Source of the DNA: Phorcus lineatus
Taxonomy: Eukaryota > Mollusca > Gastropoda > Trochida > Trochidae
Direction: 5' to 3'
Length of the DNA: 64,000 bases
Assembly: GCA_921293015.1 (NCBI GenBank)
Contig: OV121087.1
Location: 34,703,235-34,767,234 of the forward strand
The notes under the pieces are model-generated. The model worked only from the letters and a program-made list of their open reading frames with translations, was not told the origin of the DNA and searched no databases. The position numbers and the translations under genes were made by a program. The first letter of the stretch is position 1. Every line of letters starts with the position of its first letter. Positions 1 to 12,580 of this stretch are shown here, piece after piece.

Positions 1-43
1 GTATGCTATTAAATGTTAATTGATGAGATGATCTGTTCCACAG

Positions 44-651
44 AGAAAGAGCCGTGCAAGAGATGAGAAGACACGGTATCACGCCTCCGCTGTTGATAGC
101 TGAATATTCTGCTTCTGGGGGACGTGTGTCAAGGTCATACAGTCCTTCAAGGACAAGGTCACGCTCAAGATCAAGGTCTCCAAGTCCAAGCAGGTTTGTG
201 AATTTAATTCAAAATGTATCAAATCACTTATAAATCACGATAAAACCCTATGAAAGTATTTTTTGGTGAAACCATAACCTGTAACCATCCTTGCACTGAC
301 ACACTTTTCTATCCTGGTATCCATTTTTTCGCCCGGAAACATGATTTTTTTTCTTTATTGGCATTGCTTCTCGTGGCCAAATATTGATCTTTAAAAGAAA
401 CTCGCTAATGAAGAGAGGACAGACTCAAAAGCACTGTTATTAATGTTTCAATTTCTTTATTTTGCAAAGGCAACTATATATTTGAATTCATGATATCATT
501 TTAAGATATTATACTCTCTTGTAGGTACCGAAGCCCGGATACATCATTATTGGGATCATCGCTTCGGAGGAAATCGCCCGAGAGACAAAGTTATTTGGAA
601 GAACAGCTGTTAGAAACAACAGTAAAGAGTTACAGTCAGGATGTGCTTTAG
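44..651 (+). CDS. 3' end of an unrecognised gene with an Arg/Ser-rich C-terminal tail (last two coding exons)
   Basis: Two plus-strand exons, 44-193 and 525-651, are supported by an AG acceptor at 42-43, a GT donor at 194, an AG acceptor at 523-524 and compatible phases (1+147+2, then 1+126). Together they encode about 91 residues ending at TAG 649-651. The first exon starts ERAVQEMRRHGITPPL and then runs into an RS-dipeptide stretch (SRSYSPSRTRSRSRSRSPSP). The last exon is serine- and charge-rich and ends KSYSQDVL. RS-rich tails occur in splicing factors and in many unrelated scaffold or ciliary proteins, so they do not identify the gene. The rest of the gene lies before the window. Exon calls are fairly secure; the function is unknown. 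Confidence 0.75.
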
Positions 652-2785
652 CAACAGCCCTTGGATATTCATTTTGTTGTTCAACATCTCGACCTCACAG
701 ATATCCCAGAAACTATCAGGGGTTGCCATGGTGATTGCCAGTACAGTCTACTGCCAAGTCAGCACGAATATGTATCAAATATTGAATATTGATTGATACA
801 TGTCTATCAATTATATTCTGATATTGCATCTCTCCCTGTTCAAATATGGTAATTACTGAATATGAATTCATACATCTTGGTCAGTTATAAGTTATATTCC
901 ATCTTTATCAACCACAATTTGGTATTATTGATAACGATTTCAAAATGAAACCTTTTTCAACAAAATAGTAATGATCAATTTTCTGTAATTTCATTATATT
1001 GTAACATTGTATCTCTCTTATAATATTTTGTATTTCTAAAATGTAGAAAAATTTATGAAGGGTTATATAAACTCTCAGCAGAAAAGATCACTGCCAACAT
1101 TCAATGGAGAGTCACTAAGGGGAGGTAATCATTGTCATGTCGATAATTTTGAGGTAGCGTATAATTTTCTTCGTTTGATCACTGGCCTTTCATTCAGAAA
1201 CAATTTAACAAAAGAAGAGAAAAATCCAATACTTTAGTTTAAAACCTTGAAAATCAAATACAAGGACAATTCTCTTATTTCACTTCAGAGTGACAGGAAG
1301 AAATATATTAACTCTTTCAAAAATGTTTCGAAATAATTATTTTGGTAGTGAAAGAGTAATTAACATACTGCTGATATTTGTTCTATGGCCTGAGTAGCTG
1401 AAATGTGGAGGTAAAGTTTGACTCAGTATTTTTATTGTTGTATTTACAAAGCCGCCTGTGATATCAGAAAAGTCATATTCGACACTGGACTTCAACAAGG
1501 ATCTGGCGCACTCAATGTCTTCTCAGATCGAATCAAACAATTCCAATTTATCTCAATTCTACAGCCTTTTATATATTATTAAGTGCTATATTTATTCTTG
1601 TTGACATCGATCGATTTAGAAGATAAATCTTGTTCCAGCTGTCGTATTAGTATTTGATCTTAGAATCACTCCCAGTCCGTCCAATGTTTTTACACGACCC
1701 CAAAACTTTTATTTTCTCGTCATTATCTGTAGATAGTTGTTTATTATATGTTCACTAACACTGTCGATGTGTAACAAAACGTATGATCATTGCTTGTTAA
1801 AAAAAACTTTAGCATAGATATTCTTCATCTTTCTTCCAAATTTTCTTTGAACATATTTGTCAATGTCAATGAGAAATATAGATTAGAAATACTAATAAAC
1901 AATAATAAATAATATTAGTTTTCGGTCTGTCATGATAACAATTATCTAAACAAACTTTTTTCAAGATATTGTTCCCAGAAATAGAGTTAGTAACTGTATC
2001 TTTGTTTAATTGTATATATCGTATATATATTATTTAATTGCCTGTAGTGCAGTTTGTGACTTCGGACTGTGTGTAACTAACGAGGGAGGGTCGTTTATAA
2101 TGTGAATGTGAAAAATAATGAAATTCATGTGTGAAAAGTTTTGTACTTAGTCTTATATATTTTTATGGTGAACATTGAACCTATGAGCTGACTGTACATA
2201 GGTCTGTAATGGAGAGTAGGAGACCTGTCTGTCCGTAGTCCGTGTGAAACTTAAAACATTCCAGGTGTGGAAGAAACTCCCAGGATACTTCTTAATTTGT
2301 AGTAATGGAAGATAGCATTATATTCTTGTACTCTTGATTTCTTGATTTAAATGTCAGTTTGATTCAGCTTGTCAATATAGTAATTTCAGCAGGGATTGGA
2401 ATTGTCTCTTTAAAAAGAGGCTGGACATTAGCCTTGACCTTGGTTGAAGGTCGCAGTTCATTTGCTGAAATTTGATAAAGGTCAATGCAAAATGTATTCT
2501 CAGAACGAGTCCAGGCCAGAGTTGAATGATAGCATATTACCCAAGACAAATTCCAAAGATTTGCTAATAATTTCCATTCCTTAATATGTGTTGTCAACAT
2601 TCCAAATAGTATGAGTTAAGTATCAAATGATTAGATAGACAATCTGTTGAGAGCTGATAAAGTGTCTTACTCCGTCAACGGCAAATAGTCAATCATCGAG
2701 ATTTGTCTTCCATCTACACCAGGAGTAATGCCCTGTTTCTTCTAGCGACTTTCCACACTGAAATAAACATTTCAATAACCAGACC
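652..2785 (+). other. Probable 3' UTR of the RS-rich gene
   Basis: No coding sequence is recognisable after the stop codon. AATAAA signals occur around 1893-1910, and another at 2762-2767 is followed by a GT-rich stretch (about 2788-2800) of the kind found after cleavage sites. The end of the transcript is therefore either near 1.92 kb or near 2.78 kb. The short reading frame at 1055-1237 shows no recognisable domain and is treated as chance. Confidence 0.4.
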
Positions 2786-5124
2786 TCGTGTTTGTTCCTC
2801 ATTTATATAAAAACTGTAGATAAGCTGTCAATGCGATATCCAGCATTAGCGTGTCTCCTTCGAGCTATATAGGTCTGCAGGATCCACTAAAGGATACAAT
2901 GGTGGAACAGCCTGAGTGTTGGTAAACAGAGGGCGAGAGGGAGATGGCAATACAACAACCAGAGACATTCATGTTGCAAAGATTTACTCATGAAATATAC
3001 AAATGACCACTCACAAGCAAAATATCCTTTGGAACGGTTTGTATGATTAAATTTTTTGTTACTTTCACTTGCTCGCTGATTGAAAAGAGGTGAGTTTGAA
3101 CCTTGAATGCCCCCCCTCGATATGCCAGTGATTCATTTTCCTGTTTGCTTTGATATATATTTTGATAAGACTGCTGAGATAGGAGTCCCAGAAGTCTTGC
3201 TTTGGTGTCTTGCCTACGTCTCTCAATGACACAAACACATCACAGACAGACAACAAAGCATATGTAAATGATAAAATATTTATTATGGGAACGTTATGTG
3301 GAACACTGACTAGAACTATCCAGTTTGTATGAAACCATCTCCAGAGAAGCTCATCTAATTACAGAGAAAGAGAAGTGGAAATTTTAAATAATTACTATTA
3401 AAAATTGTGCAAATGCCCCTTAAATAAGAAGCTTATCTGGAGGAGTGATTGAATGGCTCTATAAATAATCAAGGAAAGGGAATGTATATATGGGAAAAGT
3501 ACAACAGTACTAAAAACAAATTCAGATTGACTGTAACATTATTAAAACAAACTAAACAAGATTCTTCCAACAGAGGTAGACTGCACATTTCATGATATAT
3601 AAAAATAAAGAAATGTAGTTGATCTTGTTTAAAACTTGAGAATTGAAATTGATGACTTTCAAAATCAAAATCTTAGTTGACATTTTGAACAATTCAAAAC
3701 AAAACGACAGAAGTTGCATAACAAACTCTTTAAAGTTTGTTTACAAAGATATATGCATAGATGTTAAGAATAAATTCACTTTCATTTCAGAGGAAACTCA
3801 ATAACTTGCAATAATTCAACATTCCATATAATTTTTAACACTTGTGACACATAAACATCCACTTGCTATTGAAACAGCATTGATTTGTTCGTTGCAGAAC
3901 TTAGACATACGAGTCATAATAAAAATATCTGCAAGTACAGCATTAGATTATATCTAAAAACTCAGACTTTTAAAATCTACACTCATACAATGCTGATATA
4001 ATATGTAGCACCTCCAAATAAAACCAATAAAGTATATTAAAAACTAAAATTATCAAAGCACAACTTCCTGGATTTATTAGGGGTGCTATAAATGTTGGTT
4101 ATGTGGTAAATACACAATGCAAGACTAAACACTAAACACTAAACACTAAATTAAAAATCATTCAAATTTGTTAATATTTAGTTGGACCAATCAAAGTATT
4201 TCTTCTGTTCATGTTACAAAATAAGCTTTGTGAACTGAGATTGTCTGGTTTTATTTCTAATGGTGAATTTGACCGAGATCAAACTGTCTCACAAATAGTA
4301 AAAACAACGACATATCAGAAGGCACAAGAAGCTGAAAGAGCTGCAGTACGGTATATTTTTCTAGAAAAGAGATTAATATTTTAAGTCATTACACAACATC
4401 AATACATCTTCCATAACCCGAGGTCCAGATTTTGATACCCTTCTTAGTACTTGCTAATCATTTGCCACAATGACTTCATAAGAAATGGAAAATATTCAGG
4501 ATGATAACGTCTTTATTAAAGGGCAACAGAGTATGTTGTTGGAGTCGATTACATGTATATCAAAGTTTATAAATGGTGTTATTTTTTTCCAGACATAGTT
4601 TTGTTTGAAAATTATCATCTTAATGCTTATCAGTTTAGTAATGAGACAATGACAAGTCTAAAGTATCAATTTGAGATAAATAAACATGACCACTGAGCAC
4701 GCAATGATCAAATGTAAGTTTTGATGTAAACACCAATGATTGTGTTTGGTAGATCATTTAACTATTTTTCATGTAAAAAGGACATAATTTCAACTTCTAA
4801 AACTTCATATACATAATATTTTAAAAAAGGTAATACTCACCAGAAAGCAATGTTTTTCTTTTGTTTCAGTAAGTACTTTAATGATAATTATGCGCTAAGA
4901 GAAGTTGGAAATCTGGACCTCAAATTTGGAGCTCTCAGGATGTAAATACAGGGATATAATCAATATAATAATTCTTACAATATCTACAATGATAAGCATT
5001 GTGGGCCTATATTATTAAGCTCTCTTAGTGTTAAGATTGGCCTAAACCTCATACACTAACAATGGTTTAAGACTATCCTAGCAACAAGAGAGGCTAGAAA
5101 TAAAGCACATGTTGGTAAGCTTAC
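2786..5124. other. Intergenic, nothing recognised
   Basis: AT-rich sequence without a convincing exon on either strand. It has only short simple repeats, such as three tandem copies of ACTAAAC near 4128-4150. Confidence 0.5.
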
Positions 5125-5664
5125 AGTCATAGTCTCATTTTTGCAAGGCAAATTGTAATGCATGCCGGACAAATAGTTCACCACTCACAGAAATCTTTCC
5201 CCTGACGTTTGCAACAATATTCAGAACTCTACAGGCATTCTAGCCCTCAATAATGAAGTTCAAACTACCCTACCCTACCCCAATATTATGTCTTTGACGA
5301 GTGTTAGTCCACGTCATTTCGCCAAGGAGGTGACGAAGAACACATAAAAATTCCCAGCTGAATATCCAATGAAAATAGTTAATAGCTTACGCTTTTTCAA
5401 ATACAGAAATAACAAAAAGGCGGTAAACTCATAAGTATCGGCGCTGCAATTACTAAATTTCCGGTGTTTCGCACTCGCGATGGGATTGCACTTGATTCAG
5501 TACCTCATCCATACGCCAATAAGCTGCTTCATCCAAAATTGTAAAACAGGCTAAAATGAAAATCTTTGCAAACGCGACAGGAAATATTTGTGTTAGTGAT
5601 CAGATTTTGTTCGTGAAGAATAATTAGATCAGTTGAGTTGCCTTACAAAAATGAGACTATGACT
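5125..5664. mobile_element. MITE-like element with about 25-bp terminal inverted repeats
   Basis: The left end begins AGTCATAGTCTCATTTTTG. The reverse complement of the right end (near 5640-5664) reads the same, with one mismatch in the following AAGGCAA. The 540-bp interior has no coding capacity. This is the structure of a non-autonomous DNA transposon. I could not fix the target-site duplication, so no superfamily is assigned. Confidence 0.6.
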
Positions 5665-5725
5665 TTAAGGACTTTGTAAGGATACACTATTTAAGGCAGC
5701 TATAGTACTTGTCAAGAACAATATA

Positions 5726-6178
5726 TACTGTAAAATAATTTATTTACGCGGGGTGTTTTTTTCGCGCAAACATAAAAAATGACTGATTCGCGGGGTTTAA
5801 TTTTCGCGCATATCGACTAAGCAATAGCAAAAATTTGGCAAGCAAAACTACATGAACCGTGCAGAAAAGATTACAGTGATACTAGTAGTAATTACCTGTC
5901 GGTTCTCATATAATTGCAATGTGACTTGTGATGACTGTGTTTGCACAACAAATAATGTGCATATCCGCGTACACAATTGTGAGAGCTCTAATTAGTGACT
6001 CGTCATTAATGAACGAACTGAACATTCCTGCGAGTAATAAAACGTGTTAACCAATTTATTTGTCTGTTATTGTTTTTCTTCATGTTCATAACCTAATATT
6101 TCACGATGTTTTATTATTTGTGCATTATGGTTTTGCGCAAAAATTAAACCCCCGCGAAATATAATGATTTTACAGTAT
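5726..6178. mobile_element. MITE-like element with TACTGTAAAAT ends
   Basis: Both ends carry TACTGTAAAAT in inverted orientation, followed by matching GCGGGG/TTCGCGC-rich subterminal blocks (left about 5750-5820, right about 6130-6165). About 450 bp, non-coding. The element begins about 60 bp after the previous MITE, so two unrelated elements sit side by side. Confidence 0.55.
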
Positions 6179-8944
6179 TTGGCTGCATTATAATGTGGTG
6201 TTGGAATTTTCTCGTTATAACTGACTTTGGGTATAGGGTGAACACCATGATGCACATGTGATCATCACACAGAGAGATCAATTTATGTTGGGTTTTGGTC
6301 TGAAATCTTTGTTTTGGGAATTACAGAAAAAATCCCACTGTAATAATACACAACAAACAAATATCAATATGCATTTATAGAATTTTCACAATTTAACAAG
6401 TAATTTATGACAAATCAAACTGCAAACCTAGTCATGCCCTAGCTAGGCACTCCACGCTCTCAGCCCCCGTAAATAGCAGAATTTCTAAACATTTTTCTCT
6501 TTGAGCGAATGCACACTATTTTGGTCAGATTGTAAAATCTTAAGCTTCAAAACTATAAGATTCAGTAAGGTGCTTAAATTATGTACCTATCATCACGCAT
6601 CCTGCTATGTCAGCGAATTTGTCTCAGCATAGCTCCATCATGTACCCTGATATCGTTCGGCCTAAAACACTTGTATCCTTTACTGCTGGTTACTCATGGC
6701 TATTTATAGCCTACATTGACATTTGTTTGAACTCTCATTCGGGTTGTGCCACTATTGCTGAATGAGAGTCATTTCTTTGGCTTGCTATATTCAGCGATAC
6801 AAGCGTGATGGATCATCATGTATCATTGGATTTGTAATGGGGGCCTTGTAGAGTGGGGCGGCTTATTGGATCTATGAGGGTCATCAGGTAATATGATCTT
6901 ATTTAATGTCAGACGCTTTAGTCAGGTGGGATATGATGAGTGAAAGACAAAGTTTGAAACAACAAGTTAACAATCAACAAATATCGTACTTGACTACTGT
7001 GGAACATTTTTTTAAAGGAAATAATGGTGTCTCACAAAAAGGAAAAGAAATGTTATCAATTTCATGAAAACTCAGTTTTGATAATACAAGGATTTATTAA
7101 ACAAAAGTACTGGGTTCAGCTACCAGTAAGCTTCAGAAATCTTGTTCCCAAACTCAAATGATTTTAAGATGTTTATGCTAAAATGGCCGTACACAGGTTT
7201 AGCTTGAAAAATGACACCTTATAATAGACTAAAGATGATCACAAGATGTTTTACCCTCTTAGGAAAACATTTTTTGCATAAACTTACATTTAATGAGGAA
7301 AATTTAAAACAGTACCTTTAATATTCAATTTCTTCCATCGTAAACTATTTCTAGAAAGGAATGTCATACAGACCTATTACTTACTCAAATACTGCACAAC
7401 TCAAAAATCTATTTTTGATTCAAATTCGAAAATTTACAACATCCATTTCAAATTTTCAAATCTTACAAATGAGCTAGGTCAAATCAGTCTACTTTAACCT
7501 GATTAATCTGATAAAATCGACCCTGTTCCAAGGAACAAAATTTCAAAATATTGCCTCTACAAGGATGCCAACTCTTTCTATTTGTTTTTTTTCCCAGGAT
7601 CTTAGAACAGCCCTATGTCTATGTTCTAAAGTAAGTACCGCTAGCCAATCGAAAGCCTCAAAGCAAGTACTTCTGATAGCAGAATCTAGGGGCGAGTAAC
7701 TCCTGTTGTCTGACCATTCTTTCAACATGATCGAGGCTATTTTCTTTTTAAACAAAAGAACATTACTGGTCTGCCTATAACTAGATTTTTCTGGTGACAG
7801 AACATGTGACTGTATGGGGTGTTCTTAGACCTTGTGAAGAAGAAAAACCCCTGATGGAAAGTACATTTTAAATAGCATATGATTTGTATTTGATTAAACA
7901 AGATGGACAACAGTGAAAATACTATGTTGAAAATATATTTTAGGAAAGAATTTCTCATTTAAAATATAAACGCTAAAAAGAATTATAGATTAATAAACTA
8001 TAAATATGAGAGGTAGAAAATGCAGTCAATGTTTTCAAAATAAATTTTTGATTTGCAAATCATGTGAAATAATTTTTGATTACTTAATTTCCTCCTATTT
8101 AAGAAAATATGTCTAATTATCTTATTCCAAACTGGATGCATATATCAATTTCATCATATCATGATATATGAATATATTTTCTGTATGCAAAATATAAGTG
8201 AAAATAAACTGTTTATGAAAAATGCAAAACCTTGTTTAAAACCACAACCATATAAAACACATATATGTTTTCAAAACTGTTACAAAACTTGAGGTCACAA
8301 TGTCAAAACTAGAATTACCGTAAACAATAAATAGAGAAAACTAAACGACCTTCAATTTAATACTAGTTTTATGAAATGGGTTAATGTTTTAGTACAAAAC
8401 GAGCAAAAGCGAATGTAAAACCAACTCATTCACACGATAAACAAAAATAGTATGAACTAGTAGGAAGTTTAGTGTTCTGATAATTAGCGGTCCACTAAAA
8501 TCAAGCATGATTGGGCCCAAAGGGCCAAAACTAAAATTTCCACAACTTGGCTGCCATTGTGAAGGAGGTGTCGTCATTGTGGCGTCACAACTACACAGTG
8601 TTCTACAGATATGTGCAGCGGTATTATCCTAGTTGATTATTGCCGCAGAAAAAGCCCACTGCAGTAAGGCTTCCAAGAATATCCGGGTCCTCAAGTCCAA
8701 GTCAGTTCAAGCTTAAATCCATATCCTAGGACTCTAACACTTGAAAAGAGGGGATCAATATAATATATATTTAAGTATTTTTGACCGAATATGACATGTG
8801 AAGTTAAATGATCAACAAGATCTTGTCAAGACATCAATGCTAAAATATACCGTTTATGACCATATGTAAGTCAACATATACTTGTATTATATCTATACTG
8901 AAGAACAATTACATAACCTCTAATGGAAAGATAAATAGAGGATT
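6179..8944. other. Intergenic, nothing recognised
   Basis: AT-rich, with no exon supported by splice sites and no clear repeat boundaries. Short open frames at 6067-6255, 7543-7958 and 8389-8577 lack recognisable domains and appear random. Confidence 0.45.
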
Positions 8945-9310
8945 GAATATCTCATCGAGTGAAGTAGAAATTTATATTTTCACGAGTGGCGTAGCCACGA
9001 GTGTAAATATATGATTTTCTACTTCACGAGATGAGATATTCATGGTATTCGACGAGAAATGTCTAATGTTCTATTTATTATGTTTCCCAAAACCCCGTAA
9101 ATGACCCTAACTATATGAATGGAGAAGCTAAAACGCTTCGCTAGCGCGGCCGTTGCATGACGTCATTCAATTGTTTCATGACGTCACAGACGACGTCATA
9201 TGATTGTTGCATCATTTCACTGAGTAGAATACCATTTTTATTTCACTCAGTGAAAATACGGGTTTTATTTTCACCCATAAATGGCATATTTCACCATTCG
9301 AAATTTAATA
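8945..9310. repeat. Fold-back (hairpin) repeat element
   Basis: 8945-9041 is a near-perfect palindrome: GAATATCTCATCGAGTGAAG on the left is mirrored by CTTCACGAGATGAGATATTC on the right, around a short GTGGCGTAGCCAC centre. The following 260 bp contain repeated TGACGTCA motifs and a second inverted motif (TTTCACTGAG / CTCAGTGAAA at about 9216-9256). No coding potential. Probably a non-autonomous fold-back transposon; full boundaries are uncertain. Confidence 0.55.
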
Positions 9311-9833
9311 AGGATTAATTGTTTTTATGTTTTTATGAAAAGATGTGTTTATTGGTAAAATTATATTTAATTTATATCATATACAGCGCCTGAAAGGTCC
9401 ATCTTATTGGCCTTTTCTAAATGCATGAAGCAACTATTTCTATTAAAAACTTATAAATTAATGAGACTTATTCTAATATTGGATTTCTGATTGGAAAAGT
9501 ATCAAACAGTTCGTCTCATATCATTATTTGTTCCAAACCCCCCCCTAAAATACCTATGAAGCAAATTTTTTTTCATACAAAACACTAAAAAAAGGAAAAT
9601 TTTTATTTACACAAAACATAAGTATAGGACACATATGGACAACAAGACAATAATATGTAAAACCCCAGCTGCATAAAATAGACAAAAGCACCCATAAACA
9701 GAGCATTAAAAAAACAAACAATTTTAAAGCTGTGAGTGATGACTTGTTAAACAAACTAAATAAATACAAAGAGGGCCATAAAACATTAAATATTTTTCAA
9801 TCTATTCTATTGAAGATAATTTAAAATGCAGAA

Positions 9834-10314
9834 TTGGCAAGTTTATCTTCATATCAAGATATATATCATTCAAAATAACAAAATGCCATATTCATAAATA
9901 CAATTGCCTTTCATCATTTTTTATTCTATAGAGGAAAAGGTAATTGTATATTTGGCAAGTTTATCTTTATATCAAGATATATATCATTAAAAAAATTTAA
10001 AATCCTATATTCATAAATACAATTGACTTTCATCATTTTTCATTCTAAAGAGGAAAAGGTAATTGTATATTTGGCAAGATTATCTTCATATCAAGATATA
10101 TATCATTCAAAATTTTAAAAATCCTATATTCATAAATACAATTGACTTTCATCATTTTTTATTCTATAGAGGAAAAGCTAATTCTGTATTTGGCAAGATT
10201 ACCTTAATATCAAGATGTAAATCATTTAAAATAACAAAATCCTATATTCATAAATACATTTGCCTTTGATAATTTTTATTCTAAAGAAGATCACTTCAGT
10301 CTCCATTTGGCAAG
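9834..10314 (+). repeat. Tandem repeat, four diverged units of about 118 bp
   Basis: TTGGCAAG recurs at 9834, 9952, 10071, 10190 and 10307, giving units of 118, 119, 119 and 117 bp. Each unit carries TATCAAGATATATATCATT and a CATAAATACAATTG block. The array ends two bases before MITE copy 1. The 68-residue frame at 10063-10269 is a by-product of the repeat. Confidence 0.8.
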
Positions 10315-10315
10315 G

Positions 10316-10787
10316 TTAAAGAGCCACTTCGTGATTTTCATAAATATTATTTACCTTTGATACAAACCTAAATGTCATATGTGGTGATATAAAATAAAAC
10401 ATCTTAACTTTTCATGTCCAAAAGACATATATGTGACATATACTGGTTTTCAATGAAAATCTAAAAAAAGTCTTATAAATGCACAGAGGTGTAGATATCA
10501 CGTCCAATATACATGGATACTAGTTATATAACCTAACACTATCAACTTCTAACTGCCCTCCTGACTGTTTTAGATAAGTCTCCAAAATTACGTTTGACTA
10601 TTTGAAGTTGTCACTGTCCGGTTTTTTTATCATAATTGTGACGTTCTACCTTCGTATTGTCACTGTAAAAAAACAATAAGCTTTATAATGTGTCTTTTTG
10701 GCAACAGTCGATACTTCGCGATCAAATGACACCATTGATTTAAGTTTGGCATATATGACTCCAACAACTCACGGAGTGGCTCCTTAA
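10316..10787 (+). mobile_element. TTAA-flanked MITE, copy 1
   Basis: About 470 bp with TTAA at both ends and terminal inverted repeats matching TTAAAGAGCCACTCCGTGA (one mismatch at the left, one at the right). The sequence matches copies at 45679-46146 (inverted), 48522-48986, 54819-55275 and 56399-56875. Non-coding. TTAA target duplications are typical of piggyBac-like elements. The internal sequence does not reveal the source transposase. Confidence 0.85.
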
Positions 10788-12149
10788 GTTCATAAAGATA
10801 TTTCATTCATCTTATGGTCATAAACAGTCCTGCCAACTTCTTGCCTGGGTATTTAAAGATATCTACATGTATAATATACATGAACACATTATTTTGCAAT
10901 GAACACACAACTTATCATAAGATGTCATATTTCTTTGAATTTGATACAATTTCACCAGATCTTTCCTTTCAGGCCTGAGATTATAGCATGGAAGAATGTG
11001 TCATATATGATGGCATTCACGAAGTTGAGAAAAATTACAATATAACTATGTCGAAAAGTGCCTCCCAGAATAAAGGAGTTCTATATCCATAAATTTGGTT
11101 TCATCATTTATCAAGTGTTTCATATAAAATTTGAACTGAGTTTTAATATTTGTGACCAGAGCATTGGCAATGATGATACACAAATAAGTTTCATGTCACA
11201 CCTTCGTGAGCAATATTTCTTTATAATAAATTTAATTACTTAAATTTTGCAAATGATACTTTGAATAAGTATAGTGACAAGCTTTAGTGATTTCATGTTA
11301 ACTTTTTTAACAGCAAAAAGTACATTTTGATTCCAGAACTGCTGAAAACTAAGGAAATTTTTACTACAAGTTAAAATCATGTGTTCACAAATGATAATTA
11401 TGACATCACTTATGGTTTACTTCACAAATAATGAAATAAGTTTATCTTTGAGTCGAGGTGCCTTAATCAAATATATTTCCAGACTCATTAAAAGCACAGG
11501 TCAAATAATAATAGTAGTAAATAAGTACACAGATCGTTAATTGAGTAATTAAGGCACAAGCTTATTTATGGATGGAAGGATTAAAGACATTTCAATCAAA
11601 GAAACTTACTGTACAAGTCAATATGTTACACATATTTTATGTTTATCTTTATATGTATTATATATGTATAATAACTTTATTTATTTGTCTTCGTTAATTG
11701 AATCTTGTAACAACATAGTACTAATTAACAAACTAAAGGAAGGGACAAAGTGGATGTGACTAATTTAGCTATGAAAAAGCAACAAAATTAAAAAGGTAAT
11801 TCGTGATATGTGCTACAAATGATAGAAGTAAAAATGAACACATTTTGATAACATTAATAACGATAATAAGATTTGACTAAAAATTTAGACTATGATCTAA
11901 GAACTTACAAGCACATTTTTGCTAAACACAGGATACATGAAACAAATTCCTTCAACCAATAGAAACTATAAGTTTAAAAGCATTATGGCTTTAAACAAAT
12001 CAAACCATAACAACAACAAAATAGAATCTAATATAAACTATGTCCAAAAACCCCACTCAAAAGACAGAAACAAATGTATATAAACAATAAGAGCAGAAAA
12101 AGTCGACTGTAAACCTGAACACAAGTTGTAGTATCTATTCTAAATAAGT
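10788..12149. other. Intergenic, nothing recognised
   Basis: AT-rich sequence with no supported exon. Frames at 11058-11243 and 11568-11759 have no recognisable content. Confidence 0.45.
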
Positions 12150-12520
12150 GTCAACATATTAAATCATTAAAACAAGAATGAAATTATCGTCAGCACTGTA
12201 CTTTCTGCATAATGTAAATCTGTGTCAACACAACAAATCATAAAACAATAGGTGAATTTTTTACAGCACTGTACTTTCGACTAAATTGAACCTGATAATG
12301 CAAAATAAATGTCAACATATCAAATCATAAAACAAGCAGTAAATTTGTGTCAGCAAAAAATATTTTGGCTTAAATCTGATTCTTTGCTTACATTTTTGAC
12401 AAGAGTGGCTAAAAATGTAAACAAATAACAAACACTCATCTGCTGCTTTGACGTGCTTATCAAATCACACGCATAAGCAGTAAATTTGTGTCAGCAATGT
12501 ATTTTGGTTAAAATTGTAGC
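12150..12520 (+). repeat. Degenerate tandem repeat, about three to four units
   Basis: The block 'GTCAACA..AAATCATAAAACAA..' followed by '..TGTGTCAGCA.TGTA.TTT' recurs at irregular spacing of about 75-150 bp. Units are diverged and interrupted. It precedes the 56-bp minisatellite, but the unit sequences differ. Confidence 0.5.
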
Positions 12521-12580
12521 GTTTTTGCTTGAATCTTTTTGAGTTAGTGAATGAGTGAGGAACTGGGTTAGACACACCTT

